46,111 bases of DNA from contig CAYGUK010000022.1 in NCBI GenBank assembly GCA_964352985.1, forward strand, positions 1 through 46,111. The letters are read 5' to 3'. This stretch comes from CAYGUK01 sp964352985. GTDB taxonomy: Bacteria > Pseudomonadota > Gammaproteobacteria > JAHCLG01. The notes beneath the pieces are model-generated. The model saw only the letters and a list, made by a program, of their open reading frames with translations. It had not been told where the DNA came from and did not search any database. The translations under genes were made by a program, and so were the position numbers. Positions 39,795 to 46,111 of the stretch are shown here, piece by piece (the stretch's first letter is position 1; each line of letters starts with the position of its first letter).

Positions 39795-40907
39795 TTAAGT
39801 TTCACTTTTTTGCACACGATAATATTTCATGTGATGAGTATGTTGGCGTGAGAGATATTGTTCTGATTGCATTTCAAGTAATCGAGATTGAGTTCGCTGA
39901 AATTCAAAAAACAAAAATCCTTTTTGATAAATATCCATTACTGGAACGGCAGCTGACATCACTAAATTAACTTTTGCATCATATAAAACATCGACAAGAT
40001 TAATTAAATATCTTGCTTTATCAAATTCTCGATCAAGAATTTGAGGAACATTACTGACAAAAACAGTGTGATATCGATGAGCAATATCAATATAGTCAAC
40101 TTGACTTCGGGGTGGTTGGCAAATAATGTCAAATTCAAACCAAACTGTGTCGCTAGATTTTGCAATTGTTTTTATTTCACGACCTTCAATATTGATCATG
40201 CCTTTTTGTTTAATATTACCCGTTGCAATTGATTTAAATTGCTGCTCCATATTTTGTTCTGCATCGTGGTTTAAAGGTGTAAAAAAGACACCTGCACGGT
40301 GAAAAGCTTGCAACCGATAATCAGTGGTGGATTTGATTTCAACGACGGAGGTATTTTGTTTAATTAGTTCGATAGCGGGTAAAAATCGTTGGCGTTGTAA
40401 CCCATTTTTATAAAGTTCATCTGGTTTGAAATTTGAAGTGGTGACTAACATAATATTTTCATTAAACAGGGCTTCAAATAATTCACCTAAAATCATCGCA
40501 TCCGTAATTTCTGAAACAAAGAATTCATCAAAACAAATCACACAATAATCATGTGCTAATTCACTGGCAATAATTTTAAGGGGATCTTTTTGTCCTTGAT
40601 GATGATGTAATCGTTTATGAATATCTTTCATAAAACGATGAAAGTGTGTTCTTAATTTATTCTTAAAAGGTAAGCATTGATAAAAGATATCCATCATATG
40701 GGTTTTGCCGGCACCAACACCACCCCACAAATATAAACCATGAGAAGATTTATTGTGAAACATTTTTTTAAGCCATGATTTTTTTTGCCACGATATTAAG
40801 TCATCATATAATTGCTGGAAAATTGGTATAATTTCCGCCTGAGCTTGATCGGGTTGTATTTCGCCTTGAGAAACTAAGTCCTGATAATATTCTGTTGGTG
40901 TTGGCAT
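39795..40907 (-). CDS. zapE: Cell division ATPase ZapE (AFG1-like)
   Basis: 370 residues. Walker A LWGGVGAGKTHMMD (60-73), Walker B CVICFDEFFVSEITDAM (about 122-138; D127, E128), sensor MLVTTSNFKPDELYKNGLQRQRFLPAI, and LYDAKVNL near the C-terminus. ZapE in E. coli binds FtsZ and is needed for division under stress or low oxygen; related AFG1/LACE1 works in mitochondria. The start at ATG 40907 has only a weak ribosome-binding site. Single gene, same strand as the following wall-related genes. Confidence 0.95.
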   Translation of the reverse strand: MPTPTEYYQDLVSQGEIQPDQAQAEIIPIFQQLYDDLISWQKKSWLKKMFHNKSSHGLYLWGGVGAGKTHMMDIFYQCLPFKNKLRTHFHRFMKDIHKRLHHHQGQKDPLKIIASELAHDYCVICFDEFFVSEITDAMILGELFEALFNENIMLVTTSNFKPDELYKNGLQRQRFLPAIELIKQNTSVVEIKSTTDYRLQAFHRAGVFFTPLNHDAEQNMEQQFKSIATGNIKQKGMINIEGREIKTIAKSSDTVWFEFDIICQPPRSQVDYIDIAHRYHTVFVSNVPQILDREFDKARYLINLVDVLYDAKVNLVMSAAVPVMDIYQKGFLFFEFQRTQSRLLEMQSEQYLSRQHTHHMKYYRVQKSET

Positions 40908-40966
40908 TAGGCAATTAAATGTTGATTACACGATTTTAATAGTATACCTAAAAATTAGCGTAACTC

Positions 40967-41605
40967 TCAATCAAAATCAGCTAACCAATCAGGATTATCA
41001 TAATGTAAAAACATGCGTTGGATCTGTTGAAGTAATACTCGTGGCGCGGAAAATTCATTCTCAAGCGGTAATTTATCGCGATGAAAAAATTGGACTTCAC
41101 TTGTTTCAATACTAGTTTTAGCTTCGCCACCGATAATTTCACACAGGATAAACATTTTGTAAATATGCGGATAAGCTAATGGATGTGGGTGTTTTAACTT
41201 ATCATAAAGTGCAAGCAATTTTGTTGCACGCGTTAAAAAACCCGATTCTTCTTCTACTTCTTTAACGACAGACTCTGCAGGTGAATAATTAAATTCAGCA
41301 AAGCCACCGGGCAATGTCCATAAGCCATCAGCGCTTTCTCTGACTAATAAAATTTTGTCATCTCTAAATACACAACCACGAACATCTAGTTTTGGCGTTG
41401 CATAGCCTTTTTCTAGGTGAAAAGTGTTAAGAATTTCTTGCTGTTGATAGCGGCTATGATTTGCTGTTAATTCAGCAGCTATTTGCTGAATTTCGATGTA
41501 ACGTTCTTTATCGAAGGGGTTTTCTGAAAAGGTTAATCCATTTTGGGCGATAGCGTTTAAACGTGTTGCTTTTATTAGAATATCCTTACTCTTTTCATCA
41601 TCCAT
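40967..41605 (-). CDS. Nudix hydrolase with N-terminal Nudix_N domain
   Basis: 212 residues. An N-terminal helical extension (about 1-65) typical of the Nudix_N subfamily precedes the Nudix fold; the box runs GFAEFNYSPAESVVKEVEEESGF (about 101-123). It departs from the general pattern at the first Glu (Tyr here) and at the Arg (Lys here), changes that I believe are common in this subfamily; the metal-binding KEVEEE core is intact. Probably a nucleoside-diphosphate-sugar or ADP-ribose pyrophosphatase. Its first 8 nt overlap the end of the upstream gene, so the two are coupled. Confidence 0.92.
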   Translation of the reverse strand: MDDEKSKDILIKATRLNAIAQNGLTFSENPFDKERYIEIQQIAAELTANHSRYQQQEILNTFHLEKGYATPKLDVRGCVFRDDKILLVRESADGLWTLPGGFAEFNYSPAESVVKEVEEESGFLTRATKLLALYDKLKHPHPLAYPHIYKMFILCEIIGGEAKTSIETSEVQFFHRDKLPLENEFSAPRVLLQQIQRMFLHYDNPDWLADFD

Positions 41606-42119
41606 GGCAAATTGATAATCCTTGTTCTGATTGATTAAAACGTTGTTGAATTAAATCTCGGATCGCTAAAATTTGCTTTGATGATGCAAAATCTTTTTTA
41701 GCCACCGGTAGAATCAATGTTTTATTAATATGAAATATAAAATGATTTTTCGTTTCTTTTACTTTTTTCACATCACGCCAAAAAACAGTTTTATGAATAA
41801 AATTATGTTTATAAGTGAAAAAACCTTCGGTGTAGAAAAAACCATTGAGCTTAGAGAAATATAAACTTCGATAATGTTCAACGAGTTTATCAACATGGCG
41901 ACTCAGTAAAAATGCCAACATTAATACTAAAATTAATAGCGTTTGCAAGGACGTTAATAAAAAATGAGACCATTGATTATCGATAGAAAAAATAATTGCC
42001 GACAAGAAAAGCCCCATCGATATCAGGGTCAACGTTTTTATACCTGGTTTTTGCAATTGGTAGCTATGGTATTTTTTAAAATAGTCTAAAACTGAATACA
42101 GTTTAGCGGATAAAGCCAT
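41598..42119 (-). CDS. Membrane protein with YcxB-like C-terminal domain
   Basis: 173 residues. Two membrane helices, about 28-45 (LTLISMGLFLSAIIFSI) and 52-70 (HFLLTSLQTLLILVLMLAFLL), then a cytosolic part FYTEGFFTYKHNFIHKTVFWRDVKKVKETKNHFIFHINKTLILPVAKKDF that fits the YcxB-like (PH-fold) domain. Function unknown. Overlaps the Nudix gene by 8 nt; 75 nt separate it from the mpl stop. Confidence 0.78.
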   Translation of the reverse strand: MALSAKLYSVLDYFKKYHSYQLQKPGIKTLTLISMGLFLSAIIFSIDNQWSHFLLTSLQTLLILVLMLAFLLSRHVDKLVEHYRSLYFSKLNGFFYTEGFFTYKHNFIHKTVFWRDVKKVKETKNHFIFHINKTLILPVAKKDFASSKQILAIRDLIQQRFNQSEQGLSICHG

Positions 42120-42194
42120 CGTGTTTTATTCTCTTCTGACAACGCCTATAGTATAGTGCATACACCATCTTATGCCAACTATTTTAGTTTTCAC

Positions 42195-43550
42195 CTACTT
42201 ATTTTCAATAACTTGTTGAAGTTTCGTGTGAATATTATCAAATCCCGATTTTGCCATAACCAAGATACAATCATTTGGTTGCACTAACTCTTTTATCGCT
42301 AACACAATACTATCGACATTTTCGTAGATTGAAAAATTGGGATGTGATGCCGCAATTTGATTTAATCCCCAATTTTCACCTTTGGGACGAGCAATTAGAA
42401 CTTGATCAGATTCTTTTAAGGCATTAGGTAGCTGATCTTTTAACACGCCACTTTTCAACGTATAAGAACTCATTTCAACAATCGTGATGATCCGTCTTGA
42501 ACCCATTTTAGCGCGTAACCCCTTTAGCGTGACGGCCATTGCTGTAGGGTGATGAGCAAAATCATCATAAATTTCAATTTGATTTATGTTCGCTTTTAAT
42601 TCCAGGCGTCGTTTAACATTACGAAACTGATTCAGTGCTTCAATCGCGAGATCACAAGATACGCCGGCGTGTCTTGCTGCGGTGATTGCGGCTAACGCAT
42701 TTTTTAAATTATGCATGCCGATTAATTGCCATTTTACAGAACCGACAATTTTATCTTGTAAAACGACATCAAACTCACTGGCATCAGGGCTGATATTTTC
42801 AGCATGAATATCTGCGTTTTCTTCAGCAAAAGTCTGAGTTGGGGTCCAACAACCTTTTTCTAAAACAGCTTTTAAATTATCATCATTTTCAGGATAAATA
42901 ATTAACCCATTTCCTGGCACTGTCCGAACGAGAAAATGAAACTGCTTTTTAATTGATTCTAAATCAGGATAAATATCGGCGTGATCGTATTCTAAATTAT
43001 TCATAATTAATGTGCGTGGATGGTAGTGAATAAATTTAGCGCGCTTATCAAAAAATGCACTATCATATTCATCTGCTTCAATAACAAAAAATGGATGTTT
43101 ACCGAGCCGTGCTGAAACACCAAAATTTTCTGGTACGCCACCAATTAGATAGCCGGGCGCTAAGCCTGCAAAATCTAATATAAAAGTTAACATACTCGTC
43201 GTCGTGGTTTTACCATGAGTGCCAGCAACAGCTAACACCCAACGATCTTTTAATACATTTTCAAATAACCATGCGGTACCGGAAGTATAATTAATTCCTC
43301 GTTCAAGCACATATTCCACTACGGCGTTACCTCGCGATAACGCATTTCCTATAACAACTAAATCTGGCGCGGGATTAAGTGCAATTGGATCATAGCCAGA
43401 AGTTATTTGAATTCCTTGAAGTTGTAATTGAGTACTCATCGGAGGATAAACATTTGCATCTTGACCACTAACTTCATGGCCTAATTGTTTTGCTATTATC
43501 GCAAGCCCTGCCATGAAAGTACCACAAATCCCAAGGAAGTGAATGTGCAT
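42195..43550 (-). CDS. mpl: UDP-N-acetylmuramate:L-alanyl-gamma-D-glutamyl-meso-diaminopimelate ligase
   Basis: 451 residues, family length. Begins MHIHFLGICGTFMAGLAIIAKQLGHEVSGQD, the MurC/Mpl nucleotide-sugar domain; P-loop AGTHGKTTT (109-117); EADEYDSAFFDKR; C-terminal DDFAHHPTA. The Mpl form is recognised by NVYPPMSTQL and VIGNALSRGN. It recycles tripeptide released from peptidoglycan by joining it to UDP-MurNAc, which fits the meso-DAP specificity of the MurE here. TTAGGA lies 8 nt before the ATG. Divergent from the phosphofructokinase gene. Confidence 0.96.
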   Translation of the reverse strand: MHIHFLGICGTFMAGLAIIAKQLGHEVSGQDANVYPPMSTQLQLQGIQITSGYDPIALNPAPDLVVIGNALSRGNAVVEYVLERGINYTSGTAWLFENVLKDRWVLAVAGTHGKTTTTSMLTFILDFAGLAPGYLIGGVPENFGVSARLGKHPFFVIEADEYDSAFFDKRAKFIHYHPRTLIMNNLEYDHADIYPDLESIKKQFHFLVRTVPGNGLIIYPENDDNLKAVLEKGCWTPTQTFAEENADIHAENISPDASEFDVVLQDKIVGSVKWQLIGMHNLKNALAAITAARHAGVSCDLAIEALNQFRNVKRRLELKANINQIEIYDDFAHHPTAMAVTLKGLRAKMGSRRIITIVEMSSYTLKSGVLKDQLPNALKESDQVLIARPKGENWGLNQIAASHPNFSIYENVDSIVLAIKELVQPNDCILVMAKSGFDNIHTKLQQVIENK

Positions 43551-43677
43551 ATTATTTTCCTAATCAATTCATAAAGTGTTTGATTCTAGCAGATTGTGTT
43601 AATTCTTCTGAAACTATTTTCGCAATATTTAGCGAAAGCGATTAAAATCAGCCTTGCAAAATAATGTGGAGAAAATT
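43551..43677. promoter_or_regulatory. Divergent promoter region between mpl and the phosphofructokinase gene
   Basis: 127 bp. Contains the inverted repeat TTTCGC-(8 nt)-GCGAAA at 43618-43637, a possible operator for the phosphofructokinase-pan unit. The promoter elements themselves are not clear. Confidence 0.3.
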
Positions 43678-44943
43678 ATGCCAGCAAAAAATGCTTTTTA
43701 CGCTCAATCAGGAGGTGTTACCTCAGTTATTAACGCCACAGCCTGTGGACTCATCACTACAGCTCGCCAACATCCTGATAAAATTAATCATGTCTTTGCT
43801 GGAAAAAATGGTATTTTAGGCGCACTTCATGAAGAACTGATCGATACCAATCTAGAAAATGATTTGGCAATAGAAACGTTGCGTTATACGCCAGGCGGTG
43901 CCTTTGGATCTTGCCGTTATAAATTAAAATCATTAGAAGAAAATAAAAAAGAATATGAACGTTTAATTGAAGTGTTTAAAGCACATGATATCGGTTACTT
44001 CTTTTATAACGGCGGTGGTGATTCGCAAGATACGACACATAAAATCGCGCAAATGAGTGAAAAAATGAATTATCCGCTCACTTGTATTGGTATTCCGAAA
44101 ACAGTGGATAACGATTTATTTGTCACTGACACTTGTCCTGGTTTTGGATCCGTTGCAAAGTATGTTGCAATATCTACCATGGAAGCGGGTTTCGATGTTG
44201 CCTCAATGGCAAAAACTTCAACCAAAGTGTTTATTATGGAAGTCATGGGTCGCCACGCAGGTTGGATTGTTGCGGCAAGTGGTTTAGCTGCTCGTGAAAA
44301 AAATGATCCACCACACATCATTCTTTTTCCAGAAGTACCATTTGATGAAGAAAAATTTTTAGCAAAAGTCAAAAAATGTGTCGCTGATAATGAATATTGT
44401 GTCATTGCTGTCTCTGAAGGTTTACGTAATAAAGCAGGAAAATTTATTACAGAAGCGGGCACCACTGATGCGTTTGGTCATGCGCAATTAGGCGGCGTTG
44501 CGCCTTTTATTGCTGAACTAGTAAAACAAAAACTGGGTTTTAAATATCACTGGGCTGTTGCAGACTATTTACAACGATCAGCTCGTCATATCGCTTCAAA
44601 TACAGATGTCGAACAAGCTTTCAGTATGGGTAAAGCCGCAGTTGAATATGCGATAAATGGTGAGAGTGGTATCATGGTCACGATAACGCGCTTAGAAGAT
44701 CAACCTTATAAATGGGAAATTGGATCAGTTGCATTAGCAGAAGTTGCCAATCGTGAAAAAAAATTACCCGAAAATTTCATCACTGAGGATGGTTTTGGCA
44801 TTACAGAAAATTGTCGTCGCTACTTACAGCCCTTAATTCAAGGCGAAGCTTATCCACCTTATGATGATAATGGTTTACCTAAATATGCTCGTCTACAATT
44901 ATCACTTGTTGATAAAAAACTTTCAGCTTACATGAAGGATTAA
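43678..44943 (+). CDS. Pyrophosphate-dependent 6-phosphofructokinase
   Basis: 421 residues from ATG 43678 (GTGGAG upstream; an in-frame TTG at 43654 is less likely). PFKA fold: QSGGVTSVINATACGLI, FYNGGGDSQDTTHKIAQM, IGIPKTVDNDL (catalytic), FIMEVMGRHAGWIVAASGLA, ILFPEVPF and RHIASNTDVEQA. The GGGDS sequence in place of the GGDGS of ATP-dependent enzymes, the length and the overall wording fit the PPi-type enzyme of methylotrophic and legionellal gammaproteobacteria. It would interconvert fructose-6-phosphate and fructose-1,6-bisphosphate reversibly with PPi. panB follows after 4 nt. Confidence 0.9.
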   Translation: MPAKNAFYAQSGGVTSVINATACGLITTARQHPDKINHVFAGKNGILGALHEELIDTNLENDLAIETLRYTPGGAFGSCRYKLKSLEENKKEYERLIEVFKAHDIGYFFYNGGGDSQDTTHKIAQMSEKMNYPLTCIGIPKTVDNDLFVTDTCPGFGSVAKYVAISTMEAGFDVASMAKTSTKVFIMEVMGRHAGWIVAASGLAAREKNDPPHIILFPEVPFDEEKFLAKVKKCVADNEYCVIAVSEGLRNKAGKFITEAGTTDAFGHAQLGGVAPFIAELVKQKLGFKYHWAVADYLQRSARHIASNTDVEQAFSMGKAAVEYAINGESGIMVTITRLEDQPYKWEIGSVALAEVANREKKLPENFITEDGFGITENCRRYLQPLIQGEAYPPYDDNGLPKYARLQLSLVDKKLSAYMKD

Positions 44944-44947
44944 TAAC

Positions 44948-45739
44948 ATGAACAAAATTACGATTAACACTTTATTTAACATGAAAAAAAATCGTGAAAA
45001 AATTGCGATGCTCACTTCTTACGATGCGAGCTTTACACGACTCATGAATCAACAAGGTGTTGATGCCATTTTAATTGGCGATTCTTTAGGAAATGTTATT
45101 CAAGGACAAAAATCTACTGTGCCTGTCACCATTGAAGACATGGTATATCACACACAAAATGTTGCTAGAGGAAACGAACAATGTTTTTTAATTGGTGACA
45201 TGCCATTTATGGCAAGTTTTGACAAAAATATCACTTGTCAAAATGCCACAAAATTAATGCAAGCTGGCGCGGAAATCGTGAAAATTGAAGGCGGCCAATG
45301 GCTTTGTGAATCGATTCAGACACTCTCGCAAAATGGTATTCCTGTTTGTGGTCACCTCGGTTTAAGACCACAGTCCGTTAATATTTTAGGTGGGTATAAA
45401 ATTCAAGGAAAAGAAGAACAGCAAAGCCAAGAAATTTTAAATGATGCGCTTGCATTACAAGAAGCCGGTATTAAATTACTCGTACTTGAATGCGTGCCAA
45501 GTCAGTTAGCTGAAGGCATTACACTTGCGCTTGATATTCCTGTTATCGGGATTGGTGCGGGAAACAAATGTGATGGCCAAGTGCTGGTTGTTTATGACAT
45601 GCTAGGTATCAGTAAAAAATTACCAAAATTTAGTAAAAACTTTTTACTCGATGTCCCAGATATCCCACAAGCATTTAAAAGTTACGTCCAACAAGTAAAG
45701 CAACTGGATTTTCCCAGTGAAGCGGAGACGCTCTCTTAA
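44948..45739 (+). CDS. panB: 3-methyl-2-oxobutanoate hydroxymethyltransferase
   Basis: 263 residues, normal. Begins ITINTLFNMKKNREKIAMLTSYDASFTRLMNQQGVDAILIGDSLGNV, then VPVTIEDMVYHTQNVARG, IVKIEGG, GIPVCGHLGLRPQSVN, the catalytic LVLECVPSQLAEGITLALDIPVIGIGAG and QVLVVYDMLGI. First step of pantothenate synthesis, adding hydroxymethyl from 5,10-methylene-THF to 2-oxoisovalerate. Its stop overlaps the panC start (TAATG). Confidence 0.98.
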   Translation: MNKITINTLFNMKKNREKIAMLTSYDASFTRLMNQQGVDAILIGDSLGNVIQGQKSTVPVTIEDMVYHTQNVARGNEQCFLIGDMPFMASFDKNITCQNATKLMQAGAEIVKIEGGQWLCESIQTLSQNGIPVCGHLGLRPQSVNILGGYKIQGKEEQQSQEILNDALALQEAGIKLLVLECVPSQLAEGITLALDIPVIGIGAGNKCDGQVLVVYDMLGISKKLPKFSKNFLLDVPDIPQAFKSYVQQVKQLDFPSEAETLS

Positions 45740-46111
45740 TGGAAGAGATAACAACAATAAAAAAAATGCAACAATATCGTCAGGATCATAATTCAGAACC
45801 ATTTGCATTTGTGCCAACGATGGGAAATTTACATAGAGGCCATTTAGAATTAATTCAAGTGGCAAAACAGTATTGTGATAAAGTCATTGTTAGTATTTTT
45901 GTTAATCCACTCCAATTTAACAACCCTGATGATTTAGCAAAATATCCTCGCACATTACAAGAAGATATTCAGCATTTACATGATCTCAAAGTCGATGCGG
46001 TATTTTGCCCAACATCAACAGAAGTTTATCCAGAAAAACCCGCCTGTTCCACCAAAGTCTTTGTGCCTAAATACGCTAATCGCTATTGTGGAAAATTTAG
46101 ACCTGGGCATT
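45739..46111 (+). CDS. panC: Pantothenate synthetase, 5' part (cut by window end)
   Basis: 124 residues visible, frame open to the window edge. Starts at ATG 45739, overlapping the panB stop. Signatures: FAFVPTMGNLHRGHLELIQ (the HIGH-type ATP motif), KVIVSIFVNPLQFNN, DDLAKYPRTLQEDIQHL, VDAVFCPT, and CGKFRPGH at the edge. Joins pantoate and beta-alanine through a pantoyl-adenylate. About 130-150 more residues are expected beyond the window. Confidence 0.96.
   Translation, partial: MEEITTIKKMQQYRQDHNSEPFAFVPTMGNLHRGHLELIQVAKQYCDKVIVSIFVNPLQFNNPDDLAKYPRTLQEDIQHLHDLKVDAVFCPTSTEVYPEKPACSTKVFVPKYANRYCGKFRPGH

Noticed and set aside
40967..41605. Nudix protein as an inactive member because its box has Tyr and Lys at two consensus positions
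   Set aside because: The Nudix_N subfamily, as I recall it, commonly varies at these places and the metal-binding glutamates are intact.
44070..44465. 131-codon minus-strand frame inside the phosphofructokinase gene
   Set aside because: Shadow of a conserved enzyme; the sense frame carries all catalytic motifs.

Overview
The window reads as chromosomal DNA of an AT-rich gammaproteobacterium. Gene content and gene order point to the Legionellales (Legionella/Coxiella/Berkiella-like, probably host-associated). Supporting signs are: the Pseudomonas/Legionella-type order mraZ - rnpB - rsmI - lpoA - yraN - diaA - dolP; a PPi-type phosphofructokinase; a DedA-PAP2-LssY fusion protein; a cyanovirin-type lectin; and several long, unrecognised, membrane or coiled-coil proteins of the kind that make up effector repertoires in this order. 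The taxonomic placement is inference; no rRNA or other marker gene lies in the window.

Layout. 1-2.2 kb: a LysR-family regulator broken by a nonsense codon, then an unknown membrane protein that ends in a strong bidirectional terminator. 2.2-11.3 kb (minus strand): the first part of the division and cell-wall (dcw) cluster, mraZ-rsmH-ftsL-ftsI-murE-murF-mraY, tightly packed, with a good promoter and three MraZ boxes. It is cut short after mraY, and an acyl-CoA dehydrogenase gene is fused to its end. 11.5-18.2 kb: an accessory block wedged between mraZ and rnpB. It holds a small membrane protein, an AAA/DUF4143 ATPase with a palindromic operator, a sorbosone-dehydrogenase-like beta-propeller, a 792-residue coiled-coil protein with an Ala7 tail, and D-cysteine desulfhydrase. 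18.2-24.2 kb: rnpB (with an unusual AT-rich hairpin insertion) and rsmI on the minus strand, then lpoA-yraN-diaA-dolP, a second BON lipoprotein and an FAD-linked oxidase on the plus strand.

24.4-26.8 kb: two secreted proteins, a three-repeat CVNH lectin and a duplicated DUF4344-type metallopeptidase with one dead half. 26.9-34.6 kb: lipB, a small unknown, the transhydrogenase operon pntAA-pntAB-pntB, another unknown with an Ala5 tail, lipA, and the translationally coupled DedA-PAP2-LssY gene. 34.6-35.2 kb: a non-coding stretch carrying a MITE-like element. 35.2-38 kb: a small membrane protein, then a two-gene cassette made of a FeeM/LuxI-like acyltransferase fused to a cyclic-nucleotide-binding-like domain, overlapped by a very small PaaK-like adenylate-forming ligase. 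38-43.6 kb (minus): an unknown membrane protein, zapE, a Nudix hydrolase, a YcxB-like protein and the peptidoglycan-recycling ligase mpl. 43.7-46.1 kb: PPi-dependent phosphofructokinase, panB and the start of panC.

The best candidates for something undescribed are: (1) the acyltransferase-CNB plus mini-ligase cassette at 35.8-38 kb, which looks like a small-molecule (N-acyl signal or lipid) synthesis unit; (2) a recurring aromatic-small-polyalanine C-terminus on unrelated unknown proteins; (3) the hairpin inserted in the substrate-binding P15 region of RNase P RNA, apparently with loss of the GGU motif; and (4) an intrinsic-terminator-like hairpin encoded inside the first codons of ftsI.
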